Position numbers and translations under genes: made by a program. From a virus: 24,095 nucleotides of DNA. Positions 14,546 to 22,196 of this stretch are shown piece by piece. The stretch lies in the IMG/VR virus record IMGVR_UViG_3300031672_000013, positions 1 through 24,095 of that record; one strand, 5' to 3'. The notes below the pieces were generated by a model, which saw only the letters and a list, made by a program, of their open reading frames with translations, had not been told where the DNA came from and searched no databases. The stretch's first letter is position 1. The number at the start of each line of letters is the position of its first letter.

Positions 14546-15173
14546 AGCGTCGACAATCAACAGTCGTTTAAAAGAAGAACGCGAACGGCTCAAGCTGTCG
14601 CAGAGCGCCTGCGCTGATCTCGCGGATGTCAGTCTTTCTGCGTGGCGCGGGTGGGAGCGCAATAGGGCGATGCCGGCCGAAACGCTGGATGTGCTCGGAC
14701 GGTCCTCTTTCGACGTCGGCTATCTGATCTCAGGCGTCAGAAACGAAGAACGGATGACGCGCGATGTCCGTTTGACGGCGCAGGAAGCCGTGAATCTCGT
14801 CAGTGAGGTGATGATCGAGATGCACCTCGACAAAGACTTCAGCCTTGAACAGGTCAAGAGCCTGGTGTCCTACACGATCGAGCAGCATGCATCGGTAGAG
14901 CAGGTGCGCGAGTTCATCGAATCGGCCTATAAAGTGATGGGCTCAAAGCTCCCCGACGCGATGCACAGGTCTTCTAACGTGGCTCGAACCTTGCCAGTGC
15001 AGGCCTACGATTCTGAGCTGCTGAAGGGCTGTATCGAGGCGCTGGAAGAACGACAGGCGTATTTAAAACTCAACGCCGCCGACAAAGCCAGCGCGATCAA
15101 CTCGCTGTACGTTTTATGCAATATTCAGCAACAGAGCCCCAGAGTGGCGTTACAGAACCGGAGCGCGACATGA
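14541..15173 (+). CDS. CI-type repressor with N-terminal helix-turn-helix
   Basis: A 210-residue protein. Residues 5-55 (INSRLKEERERLKLSQSACA, DLADVSLSAWRGWERNRAMP) form an XRE helix-turn-helix. There is no visible S24 peptidase domain (no conserved Ser/Lys pair in a self-cleavage setting), so induction is unlikely to be by RecA-style cleavage. The C-terminal part is helical and probably serves multimerisation. It is transcribed away from the early operon and is the likely lysogeny repressor, an inference from domain and place. No ribosome site is seen before the ATG, so the message may be leaderless or the start may lie further in. Confidence 0.82.
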   Translation: MQASTINSRLKEERERLKLSQSACADLADVSLSAWRGWERNRAMPAETLDVLGRSSFDVGYLISGVRNEERMTRDVRLTAQEAVNLVSEVMIEMHLDKDFSLEQVKSLVSYTIEQHASVEQVREFIESAYKVMGSKLPDAMHRSSNVARTLPVQAYDSELLKGCIEALEERQAYLKLNAADKASAINSLYVLCNIQQQSPRVALQNRSAT

Positions 15174-15195
15174 CGATATATAGTGGGGGAGAGCA

Positions 15196-15450
15196 GTGGC
15201 CGATATCATTAACCTGCCGGAGCGACCGTCGATGATCGCGAAATCGAATTTAACTAATCTGCTCGGCGCCGATCTCAGTGGGCCTCAAACTGACAGGGAA
15301 CGTCGCAAACAGACAAAAAAAACAGTTGGAGACGTCCGCGATGGAAACTCTTCGGCTGGAGCGCCGATCATCACGATTTCTGGACGCGCTAACATAACGG
15401 TGATCTATGGCGCGGCGACCGTGACCATCCGCACCGGCTGCGGGAAATGA
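15196..15450 (+). CDS. Small accessory protein after the repressor, unknown function
   Basis: An 84-residue reading frame starting with GTG at 15196, with a strong GGGGGAGAG ribosome site just upstream. The N-terminus is polar and basic (RERRKQTKKT). The C-terminus alternates Ile/Val/Thr/Gly residues (IITISGRANITVIYGAATVT), like short repeated beta strands seen in some phage accessory proteins. No family is named. It is placed 22 bases after the repressor in the same direction and could be expressed in the lysogen. It is less certain than its neighbours because it is short and unrecognised. Confidence 0.5.
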   Translation: MADIINLPERPSMIAKSNLTNLLGADLSGPQTDRERRKQTKKTVGDVRDGNSSAGAPIITISGRANITVIYGAATVTIRTGCGK

Positions 15451-15588
15451 TCAAGCGCAAGCATGGAGACAGAGACATGATACGCAACTACAAACTGTCT
15501 ATGGCACGGTGATGTCGAAGAAGTAAGGCGGACGTACGATGCCATCTCGCCACGCGACGCGAGAAAAAAGAAAACAGACGGGGAAGAA

Positions 15589-16230
15589 ATGATCGTTTTT
15601 ATCATGCTGGTCTCCATCGTCACTGTGACGATATGCGGGCTCTGGGTCGGTAGACGTATCGGAAATCCAGTTGTCGGTGGAATCATCGCGATCAGTGGGG
15701 TTTTCGCGTCCATCATGATCACGGCGTGGGTGTTCGATGGCGGGTTTGCTTCTAACAATAGTCAGCAGACGACATCCTCAGTTCCTCAAACATCACACAT
15801 GAAACAATCGCCTTCCGCGATATCCGCGCATGTTTATGATGCCGATAAACCGCTAACCAAGGCGCAAACGATTGCTGATCTGAAAGAGGGATTGCAGGCA
15901 GCGCAAAAGACACTCCGACAAACTGAAGCAGTCCATAAACAACTGGACGATGCGATCCTGCATGACGACCTCAATGGATGGATGTACTCCATTGATCCGC
16001 GGGCCACCAAAATTTACGATTACACCCCTCCGATACCAAAAGAATTTTATCTTGCCTACGTCGAATGTTGGGGTGCTGCCGACTACGTCTACAATATCGG
16101 GAGCGCCTTCTTTGGGGCGAGCAGCGCAGCAGACTTGGGAACTGCGCAAAAGGAATATCAAAGAGCAGTAGCAGAATGCAAAAAAGAATTGGCCGATCCA
16201 CTAACTTATCAAGACGTGGCTAATAATTGA
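15589..16230 (+). CDS. Accessory membrane protein, possible lysogenic-conversion gene
   Basis: A 213-residue protein with two N-terminal membrane helices (about residues 2-20 and 27-47, with GRRIGN between). A Ser/Thr/Gln-rich linker follows, then a soluble domain (TIADLKEGLQAAQKTLRQTE, a possible coiled coil; IPKEFYLAYVECWGAADYVY). GGGGAAG precedes the ATG. The region is clearly more AT-rich than the structural genes, and it sits between repressor and lysis genes, a usual site for cargo acquired by transfer. No family is recognised. Possible roles such as superinfection exclusion are inference from membrane topology and position only. Confidence 0.7.
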   Translation: MIVFIMLVSIVTVTICGLWVGRRIGNPVVGGIIAISGVFASIMITAWVFDGGFASNNSQQTTSSVPQTSHMKQSPSAISAHVYDADKPLTKAQTIADLKEGLQAAQKTLRQTEAVHKQLDDAILHDDLNGWMYSIDPRATKIYDYTPPIPKEFYLAYVECWGAADYVYNIGSAFFGASSAADLGTAQKEYQRAVAECKKELADPLTYQDVANN

Positions 16231-16248
16231 CGCCTCACTCCCCACGCA

Positions 16249-16302
16249 CTAACATCACCCCATCGCCCCGCTCACTGCGGGGCGAAGTGTTTCCACGGTC
16301 TT
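16249..16302 (+). promoter_or_regulatory. Conserved late-arm element upstream of the lysis operon
   Basis: Plus strand reads CTAA, 7 bases, CCATCGCCCCGC, TCACT, GCGGGGCGAA, 3 bases, TTTCCACGGTCTT. The hairpin stem spans 16264-16284 with a 5-base loop. All four blocks and their spacing match the element at 4296-4348 on the other strand, apart from one base in the loop length. It precedes the transglycosylase ATG by 31 bases. It may combine a terminator for the accessory gene with an activated late promoter, like Mu Plys. No clear -10/-35 pair is seen, as expected of activator-dependent promoters. Confidence 0.7.
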
Positions 16303-16333
16303 AAACCGGTGCCCTGTCGTTCACACTGGCGGC

Positions 16334-16882
16334 ATGTCGAACATTTCTTATATTCAGGTCATCGCACCGAAATACAGTCTCGATCCCGCGCTGGTGGCGA
16401 CGATCGTGCAGGTGGAATCGGGCGGCAATCGCTTTGCGCACCGCTACGAGAGCGCGTACGAATACTTGTGGAACCTGTCCCACAACGTGCCCTATCGGGT
16501 TCGGCCGGCGGATCGCACGCGCGACAATGCGCCCGCCGATTTCCCGTCGCCCGGCGGCGCTGAAACCGCCGACACCGAGTGGATCGACCAGCAGGCGAGT
16601 TGGGGCTTGATGCAGGTGATGGGCGCTGTCGCCCGCGAGCAGGGGTTCACGGGGTTTCTGACTGGCTTGACGGATCCGCTGGCAGGGCTGCACCACGGCT
16701 GCCAATTGCTGGCCAAGCGCCGGGATCGCTATTTAAAGTCGGACGGTTGGGCCGGCGTCGTCGCCAGCTACAACGGCGGCGCGCCCTATCGCACGCTCAC
16801 CGGCACGCTGCGCGATCAATCTTATGTCGACAAAGTCTGCCTGACCGGCGGAGCCGGCATTGCTTCGCTGTTCACTGCTTGA
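16334..16882 (+). CDS. Endolysin, lytic transglycosylase (SLT type)
   Basis: A 182-residue protein with a lytic transglycosylase fold. Catalytic Glu28 lies in VQVESGGN, followed by ASWGLMQV at 88-95 and SYNGG at 145-149, the three hallmark motifs of SLT family 1. It cleaves the glycan strands of peptidoglycan at the end of infection. No signal peptide is seen, so it would need a holin for release. It is the first gene of the plus-strand late arm, next to two small membrane proteins and spanins. A host-derived or virion-borne role is less likely given this context. Confidence 0.88.
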   Translation: MSNISYIQVIAPKYSLDPALVATIVQVESGGNRFAHRYESAYEYLWNLSHNVPYRVRPADRTRDNAPADFPSPGGAETADTEWIDQQASWGLMQVMGAVAREQGFTGFLTGLTDPLAGLHHGCQLLAKRRDRYLKSDGWAGVVASYNGGAPYRTLTGTLRDQSYVDKVCLTGGAGIASLFTA

Positions 16883-16892
16883 GGATTCTCCT

Positions 16893-17159
16893 ATGTTGAC
16901 AATCATCTTTATCGTGTTGGCCCTCATCGTCATCGTTGCGGTCTTCTGGTTATTGCGCGCTCATCTCGCGACCACCAAAGCAATCGAGGACAGGCTTGAT
17001 AGATTTGCGAGACAACAGCTGTCGCTGGTCGCCACCAAGCTGGGCATGATCGAATCCAAGTTGGGTCTGATCCATCTCGCAGTGACGCACCCGCCGGTTG
17101 CACCGGCAGCGCCGAGTGCTGCGGCCAAACCTAGACCGGCGAAGCCGAGTCGAAGCTAA
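16893..17159 (+). CDS. Small single-pass membrane protein in the lysis cassette
   Basis: An 88-residue protein with one N-terminal hydrophobic helix (TIIFIVLALIVIVAVFWLLR). A charged helical part follows (AIEDRLDRFARQQLSLVATK), and the tail is rich in Ala, Pro and Lys. It starts 10 bases after the transglycosylase stop, with GAGGA eight bases before the ATG. It could be a holin, antiholin or other lysis accessory protein; the single transmembrane segment does not decide which. The frame continues upstream of the ATG inside the previous gene, but this start has the ribosome site. Confidence 0.68.
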   Translation: MLTIIFIVLALIVIVAVFWLLRAHLATTKAIEDRLDRFARQQLSLVATKLGMIESKLGLIHLAVTHPPVAPAAPSAAAKPRPAKPSRS

Positions 17160-17160
17160 C

Positions 17161-17182
17161 GGGTGCACCCGGCCGATCGGCC
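17161..17182. other. Two adjacent perfect palindromes
   Basis: GGGTGCACCC at 17161-17170 is followed without a gap by GGCCGATCGGCC at 17171-17182. Both are perfect palindromes in the short gap between the two small lysis genes. They could fold as tandem tiny hairpins in mRNA and hinder the start of the holin-like gene, or be a protein-binding site. They may also be chance in GC-rich DNA. Confidence 0.4.
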
Positions 17183-17187
17183 TCAAC

Positions 17188-17397
17188 ATGACCATCAAGG
17201 CTTTCATCCGCTTCGGCGTGTTGCTATGGGCGGTCAGTTTGATCACCTGGGCCGCACTGCGGGTGTTCGGCCCCGATGCTTTGCATGTGACAGCAGATTC
17301 CGCTGCGGCCTTTAGTGCGCTCACCGGCGTGTTGGCGGTCGCGGTGGCTTTGTACGAGTGGCGAGAACGCCGATGCGCTCAGGACGATAAACCCTGA
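17188..17397 (+). CDS. Putative holin (two membrane helices)
   Basis: A 69-residue protein with two hydrophobic segments: about residues 7-27 (RFGVLLWAVSLITWAALRVF) and 41-58 (AAFSALTGVLAVAVALYEW). It ends in a charged tail (WRERRCAQDD). Size, two helices and a polar C-terminus fit a class II-type holin, which opens the inner membrane and frees the transglycosylase. The stop overlaps the Rz start as TGATG. No clear ribosome site precedes the ATG; two palindromes lie just upstream. The holin role is inferred from topology and neighbours. Confidence 0.7.
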   Translation: MTIKAFIRFGVLLWAVSLITWAALRVFGPDALHVTADSAAAFSALTGVLAVAVALYEWRERRCAQDDKP

Positions 17398-17981
17398 TGT
17401 TCGCGTGGATCGCTTCATTCGCCGTTACCAAGCTGGGGAACGCCGGCGGCAAGCTGCTGGAGTTCATCGTCGCGATGGGGTTGTTGCTCGTGCTGGTCGG
17501 AGGGCCTTATTGGTTGGGGCTGCGACACCAGACGGCGGTGGATCAGATCGCGCAGCAGCAGGCGCAGATCGTCAGTCAGCAAAAGCTCGCCAAGGCTCAA
17601 GCCGTGGGTCAGCAGATCGCCACCCAGCTGGCGGTTAATCGAGTCAAGACGCAGATCGTCTATCAGACGATCACCAAGGAGGTGCCGCATGTTATTGTCA
17701 AATACCGGACTGCGCCGGGCGCGCCGTTACAGCTTCTGCCTCGCTTTGTCTTCACTGTTGGGGCTGTCGGCCTGTGGAACTGTGCCCTCGATCCCAGCCT
17801 GTCCGCAACCGCCTGCGAGTCTCCTGACGCCGCCTCGGGGACCGATCCTGCTCTCGATGCCGGCATCAGCGAGCAGCAGCTCCTCTCCAACCACATCGAT
17901 AATGCCGAGCGCTGCGATGACATCCGCCAGCAGCTTCAAGCGTTGATCGACTGGCACCACCAGACCGCCGGCGTGCACTGA
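17397..17981 (+). CDS. Rz-like inner membrane spanin
   Basis: A 194-residue protein with one N-terminal membrane helix (about residues 22-42, EFIVAMGLLLVLVGGPYWLG). A long coiled-coil periplasmic region follows (TAVDQIAQQQAQIVSQQKLA, with many Gln and Ala). The C-terminus has further helical parts. This is the i-spanin layout, where Rz joins with the lipoprotein Rz1 to fuse inner and outer membranes during lysis. A second frame inside it encodes the matching Rz1. It begins in a TGATG overlap with the holin-like gene. Confidence 0.82.
   Translation: MFAWIASFAVTKLGNAGGKLLEFIVAMGLLLVLVGGPYWLGLRHQTAVDQIAQQQAQIVSQQKLAKAQAVGQQIATQLAVNRVKTQIVYQTITKEVPHVIVKYRTAPGAPLQLLPRFVFTVGAVGLWNCALDPSLSATACESPDAASGTDPALDAGISEQQLLSNHIDNAERCDDIRQQLQALIDWHHQTAGVH
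17689..17946 (+). CDS. Rz1-like outer membrane spanin lipoprotein, nested in Rz
   Basis: An 85-residue reading frame wholly inside the Rz gene in a different frame. It has a basic start, a hydrophobic stretch and a lipobox LSAC with Cys29, so signal peptidase II should cut there and the lipid anchor it to the outer membrane. The mature part is rich in Pro and Ser (PSIPACPQPPASLLTPPRGP), typical of Rz1. AAGGAGG lies just before the ATG. Nested Rz/Rz1 pairs are well known in lambda-type lysis cassettes. The signals make this a solid call despite the overlap. Confidence 0.83.
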   Translation: MLLSNTGLRRARRYSFCLALSSLLGLSACGTVPSIPACPQPPASLLTPPRGPILLSMPASASSSSSPTTSIMPSAAMTSASSFKR

Positions 17982-17987
17982 CCGGAC

Positions 17988-18335
17988 ATGGAGTTCCAAC
18001 TCGGATTCTGGGATTTTTTCATCTTCATCGCTTCTGCGGTGGTCACCTGCGTCTCCGCGGTGTGGGCGCTGTCGCGGGTGGTGCTGCGGGGGATGGACAG
18101 CCGCTTCGACATGCAGGACGCCAAGTTCCGCACGTTGGGGGAAGACATGCGCCGTTTGGAATCGAGTGGCCACGAAAACGAGAAGGCGCTGCTGCGCCTG
18201 CGCGCGGACCTGCCCAACCAATACGTGCGGCGCGAGGACTGGATTCGTTTTAGCGGCCTGATCGATACCAAGATGGATCGCCTCAGCGAGAAGATCGACA
18301 TCATTGTGGGAATGGGGACCAAACATGCCGAATGA
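17988..18335 (+). CDS. DUF2730-like membrane protein
   Basis: A 115-residue protein with an N-terminal membrane helix (FFIFIASAVVTCVSAVWALS), followed by a coiled coil (MRRLESSGHENEKALLRLRA) and the segment LPNQYVRREDWIRF. This arrangement is that of DUF2730, found in Mu-like phages between lysis and terminase genes. The function is not known; membrane place and position suggest a lysis or late accessory role. It follows Rz after 6 bases, and its end overlaps the next gene by 11 bases. Confidence 0.78.
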   Translation: MEFQLGFWDFFIFIASAVVTCVSAVWALSRVVLRGMDSRFDMQDAKFRTLGEDMRRLESSGHENEKALLRLRADLPNQYVRREDWIRFSGLIDTKMDRLSEKIDIIVGMGTKHAE

Positions 18336-18639
18336 AATCGACCTGGAGCGCGCGCAGCGGGAGGAATCACGCTGGCGCATTCTGCGCGTGCTGGATGCCG
18401 GGCGCCCTCAGCCGGTATCCGAATCGCTGATTCTGCGCACGCTGCAAGACATCTCGCTGCCGATCACGCCACACGGTCTGCGCCGAGAGCTGGACTATCT
18501 GCGCGATCGTGGGCTGGTCACGCTGCAGGCCGAAGATCAGCCCACCTGGCTGGCCTCCCTGACGCGTTACGGGGTGGACGTGGTCGAGTACACGCAGGCC
18601 TGCGAGCCAGGCATCGCACGGCCGCGGAAGTGGTATTAG
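18325..18639 (+). CDS. Small winged-helix-like protein before the terminase
   Basis: A 104-residue protein starting MPNEIDLERAQREESRWRIL, then RVLDAGRPQPVSESLILRTL and HGLRRELDYLRDRGLVTLQA. The second half of this is typical of a winged helix (helices, then a hairpin at LVTL). Mu-like phages carry such a gene between the DUF2730 protein and the small terminase, role unknown. The start at 18325 is preferred over an in-frame upstream ATG at 18304, since GGGGACC lies properly before it and the homologous part begins here. The stop is just before the terminase gene. Confidence 0.77.
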   Translation: MPNEIDLERAQREESRWRILRVLDAGRPQPVSESLILRTLQDISLPITPHGLRRELDYLRDRGLVTLQAEDQPTWLASLTRYGVDVVEYTQACEPGIARPRKWY

Positions 18640-18640
18640 T

Positions 18641-19168
18641 ATGCCGCGCCGCTCGGCGGTGTTGAGTCTGCCGGAAACGCTCAAGGCGGAGCTGGATCGA
18701 CGGCTGGTGGCGTCAGGATTCGCGGGCTATGAGCAGTTGTCGGCGTGGCTGGCCGAGCATGGGCAGTCCATCGGCAAGAGTTCGATCCATCGCTACGGCG
18801 AGCAGTTCGAGCAGCGCATCCGCTCGCTCAAGCTGGTCACCGAGCAGGCGCGGGCGATTGTCGCGGAGAGCCCGGATCACGAAAACGCCGTCGGCGATGC
18901 CCTCGCGCGCCTGGTGCAGGAAAAGCTGTTCGCGGTGTTGATGGACTTGCAGGTCGATCCCGAACAGATCGACATCCACAAGATCGGCCGGCTGATCGCG
19001 GATCTGGGCCGCGCCACCATTTCGCAGAAAAAGTGGGCGGCGGAAGCCCGTCAGGCGGCGATCGCGGAGGTGAAATCGAAGATCGATGGTCTGGAGCGCT
19101 CTGGCACACGGACACTGGACAAGGAGACCCTGCGCGCGATTCGCGAGGAAGTCTACGGTCTGGCCTGA
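18641..19168 (+). CDS. Terminase small subunit (Mu gp27-like, DUF3486)
   Basis: A 175-residue, all-helical protein. Its start (MPRRSAVLSLPETLKAELDR) and the segment FAGYEQLSAWLAEHGQSIGK, followed by SSIHRYGEQFEQRI, are typical of DUF3486, the Mu gp27-type small terminase. The N-terminal helix-turn-helix should recognise the phage end for packaging. Mu packages headful-wise from the integrated left end, so this protein would recognise a site near one end. It overlaps the large terminase start as TGATG. Confidence 0.88.
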   Translation: MPRRSAVLSLPETLKAELDRRLVASGFAGYEQLSAWLAEHGQSIGKSSIHRYGEQFEQRIRSLKLVTEQARAIVAESPDHENAVGDALARLVQEKLFAVLMDLQVDPEQIDIHKIGRLIADLGRATISQKKWAAEARQAAIAEVKSKIDGLERSGTRTLDKETLRAIREEVYGLA

Positions 19169-20592
19169 TGAGCGCGATCCAACTCTACGCTTCGCAGCGC
19201 CGTTGGAAGGCGGATACCGCCAAGTTCAAGGCGGCGATGTTCGCGCGCCAGATCGGCAAAACCTTCTCGTCGGCGCTGGAAATCGTCGACGATTGTCTAG
19301 ACGCCGAGGTCAACGGCAGCCGGCGGCGTTGGGTGATCCTCTCGCGCGGCGAGCGCCAAGCGAAAGAAGCGATTAACGAAGGCATCAAGGTGCATTTATC
19401 GGCCTACCAAGCGGCGTTCGATGCTTATGAAGTGTCCTGGGCAGGCACCACCGAGAACGCACTGGAAGTGCGGCTGCCGAACGGCTCCAAGATCACCGCG
19501 GTACCGGCCAATCCGGACACCGCGCGCGGCTTCACGGCCAGCGTGTTGCTGGATGAGTTCGCGTTTCATCCCGACAGCCGCAAGATTTGGGGCGCGCTGT
19601 TTCCAGTGGTGTCGCGCGGCGATCTCAAGCTGCGGGTGATCTCCACGCCCAACGGCAAGGGCAACAAGTTTTACGAGATCATGACCGCCGGCGGCATCGA
19701 GGATGAATTGCGCGCCAACGGCCTCGCCCACAGTGGCGTCTGGAACCTGTATTTCTGCGATATCGCGCGGGCCGTGGCCGAAGGCCTGGACCGCGATATC
19801 GAGATGCTCAAGGCCGGCCTGAACGACGATGATCTCTGGGAGCAGGAATTCGAGCTCAAATGGCTCGATGAAGCCAGCGCGTGGCTCGACTATGAGCTGA
19901 TCAACGCTGCAGAACACGATCGCGCCGGCATTCCGGAGCATTACGCGGGCGGCCCGTGCTACGCCGGCATCGACATCGGGCGGCGTCGCGATCTGTTCGT
20001 GATCTGGGTCGATGAGATGATGGGAGATGTCGCCTGGTGTCGTGAGGTGATCGCGCGTCGCCGCATCAGCTTTCGCGAGCAGGATACGCTGGTCGACGAG
20101 GTGATGAGTCGCTACCGCATCGCCAGGCTCTGCGCCGACCAGACCGGCATGGGCGAAAAGCCGGTCGAGGATTGGCAGCGCAAATACGGCGAGTACATGG
20201 TCGAGGGCGTGCTGTTTACCGGCCCAACCAAGCTGCACCTGGCGACCGTCGGCAAGCAGAGTTTTGAGGATCGCCGCTCGCGGATCCCGATGGGTGATCG
20301 CGATCTGCGTTCGGATTTGCACAGCCTGCGCAAGATGACCACCGCTGCCGGCAATGTCCGCTTTGATGCGGACCGTTCTGAAAACGGCCATGCCGACCGT
20401 GCCTGGGCCAAGTTCCTGGCTGTCCACGCTGCCGAGCAGCCTTACCAGCCCTACGATTACCATGCAGCGACCGTCGCGTCGCTGCGCCGCGAGCGGCGCG
20501 GTCGCCTGAGCGCAGCGGATGAAGAATTCGACGACGCCGTTCACAGCATCCACGCCACAGCCGGCTTCGGCCGTCGCGGAGGTATTTTCTGA
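19168..20592 (+). CDS. Terminase large subunit (Mu gp28-like)
   Basis: A 474-residue DNA-packaging motor. The ATPase part has a Walker A-like ARQIGKT at residues 26-32 and Walker B VLLDE ending at 130. Further on are STPNGKGNKFYE and the nuclease part, with Asp269 in AGIDIGRRRD and Asp324 in CADQTGMGEKPVED. This is the Mu gp28-type TerL. The start at 19168 overlaps the small terminase stop; a longer frame open from 18745 is only the other frame of that gene. It stops as TGATG over the portal start. Confidence 0.93.
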   Translation: MSAIQLYASQRRWKADTAKFKAAMFARQIGKTFSSALEIVDDCLDAEVNGSRRRWVILSRGERQAKEAINEGIKVHLSAYQAAFDAYEVSWAGTTENALEVRLPNGSKITAVPANPDTARGFTASVLLDEFAFHPDSRKIWGALFPVVSRGDLKLRVISTPNGKGNKFYEIMTAGGIEDELRANGLAHSGVWNLYFCDIARAVAEGLDRDIEMLKAGLNDDDLWEQEFELKWLDEASAWLDYELINAAEHDRAGIPEHYAGGPCYAGIDIGRRRDLFVIWVDEMMGDVAWCREVIARRRISFREQDTLVDEVMSRYRIARLCADQTGMGEKPVEDWQRKYGEYMVEGVLFTGPTKLHLATVGKQSFEDRRSRIPMGDRDLRSDLHSLRKMTTAAGNVRFDADRSENGHADRAWAKFLAVHAAEQPYQPYDYHAATVASLRRERRGRLSAADEEFDDAVHSIHATAGFGRRGGIF

Positions 20593-22196
20593 TGGCACTT
20601 TCTAAATTGGTAGACCGTTTCGGTCAACCGATCGAATACGATGTGCTGGATGAACGTATCGCCGAACCGCAGTTGGTCGGCGTGCGTCAGGCCTGGCATC
20701 AGGCCGTGACCGGCGATCTGACGCCGGAGCGCATGGCGGCGATCCTCGAATCGTCGATGGATACCATCGACCCACGCCAGTACCTGTATATGGCGGAGGA
20801 GATGGAAGAAAAAGAAACCCACTATTTCGCGGTGCTCGCGCAGCGCAAACTGGCGGTCGAATCGGTGGATGCCAAGGTTGAGGCCGCCTCCGACAGCACC
20901 CAGGACGTCCGCATCGCAGACGCCGTTCGTGATCTGTTCGAGCTGGATTGCGTGGTCGGCTCACGGTTCGACCTGCTCGATGGTCTGGGCAAGAGTTTTG
21001 GGGTGTCCGAGATCGTCTGGGACACCAGCGAAAGCCAGTGGCAGCCCAAAACCATCGTGCGCTGCGAGCCGAGCTGGTTCTTGTTCGATCTGATCGACCG
21101 CTCGACGCTGCGTCTGCGCGATATGGCCGATCCGGCATTGGGCGCGCCGCTGAAACCGTTCAAATTCATCGTGCACAAGCCGCGGCTCAAGAGCGGGCTG
21201 CCGATTCGCAACGGGTTGGCGCGCATCGTCGCCTTCGTCTGGATCGCCAAGCAATACATGCTCAAGGATTGGCTGGCATTCGCCGAAGTATTCGGGATGC
21301 CGATCCGTATCGGCCGCTACGGCGGCTCGGCGACCCCTCAGGATGTTGCGGTGTTGCGACGTGCGGTGGCGAATATCGGGTCGGATGCCGCCTGCGTGAT
21401 TCCGGAGAGCATGAAACTGGAGCTGGTGCAGGTCGGCAACGTCTCCGGTGCCGCCGATTTGTTCGAGCGCGGCTGCAAATATTTGGACGAGCAGATCAGC
21501 AAGGCGGTGGTGGGCCAGACCAGTTCTGCGGACCATCACAGCAGCGGGCTCGGCAGCCGTAACGCCGACGTTCACAATCAGGTGCGCGGTGATATCCGTG
21601 ACGCCGATTGTCTGGCCTTGGCCAACACCTACAATCGGGATCTGGTGCGCCCATTCGTCGATCTCAATTTCGGGCCACAGCGCCGTTATCCCACGGTGCA
21701 CATTCGCAAACCCAAGGCGCGTGACCTGTCGATGATCGCCGATTCGTTGGCCAAACTGGTGCCGGTTGGGCTGCGCGTCGAAGCCAGCGAAGTGCGGGAT
21801 ATGTTCGGGTTCTCCGAACCGGCCCAGGGCAAAACCGTAGAGCTGTTGCAACCGCCTCCGGCAGTGGCAACCGGCAAGGTGGCGCTCAACCGTCGCGATC
21901 CCGCAGCACCGGCCACGCCTGCACAGGCCGGCTCGGTAGTCGATGGCCAGGTCGATCTCATGAGCCGGCAAGCGGATAAAGCGATCGACGGCATGTATGC
22001 CGTCATCCGCGACAAGCTCGACGCCGTGATCGACAATGGCGGCTCGCTGCAGGACTTCCGTGATCAGATCATGGATCTGTACCCGCGGCTGAACGCTGCT
22101 CAGTTTGCCAATGTCATGCAGATGGGTTTCGCCGCAGCGACACTGGCGGGCCGTTATGAAGTCCTGGAAGAGTCCGATGGCGAAGCCGAAGGCTGA
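20592..22196 (+). CDS. Portal protein (Mu gp29-like, DUF935)
   Basis: A 534-residue protein of the DUF935 family. It has TGDLTPERMAAILESSMDTI, YLYMAEEMEEKETHYFAVLA, the region GVSEIVWDTSESQW, and LAFAEVFGMPIRIGRYGG further on. Portal subunits form the dodecamer at one capsid vertex through which DNA enters and leaves. It lies directly after TerL (TGATG overlap), the usual order. It overlaps MuF by 20 bases. Length and pattern agree with the Mu portal family. Confidence 0.93.
   Translation: MALSKLVDRFGQPIEYDVLDERIAEPQLVGVRQAWHQAVTGDLTPERMAAILESSMDTIDPRQYLYMAEEMEEKETHYFAVLAQRKLAVESVDAKVEAASDSTQDVRIADAVRDLFELDCVVGSRFDLLDGLGKSFGVSEIVWDTSESQWQPKTIVRCEPSWFLFDLIDRSTLRLRDMADPALGAPLKPFKFIVHKPRLKSGLPIRNGLARIVAFVWIAKQYMLKDWLAFAEVFGMPIRIGRYGGSATPQDVAVLRRAVANIGSDAACVIPESMKLELVQVGNVSGAADLFERGCKYLDEQISKAVVGQTSSADHHSSGLGSRNADVHNQVRGDIRDADCLALANTYNRDLVRPFVDLNFGPQRRYPTVHIRKPKARDLSMIADSLAKLVPVGLRVEASEVRDMFGFSEPAQGKTVELLQPPPAVATGKVALNRRDPAAPATPAQAGSVVDGQVDLMSRQADKAIDGMYAVIRDKLDAVIDNGGSLQDFRDQIMDLYPRLNAAQFANVMQMGFAAATLAGRYEVLEESDGEAEG

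Noticed and set aside
14534-14562. TTGACA as a -35 box of a plus-strand repressor promoter
   Set aside because: No acceptable -10 at 16-18 bases, and it would start transcription inside the repressor gene.
18745-19167. Upstream extension of the large terminase frame
   Set aside because: This stretch is the small terminase gene in another frame; the TGATG junction gives a better start at 19168.
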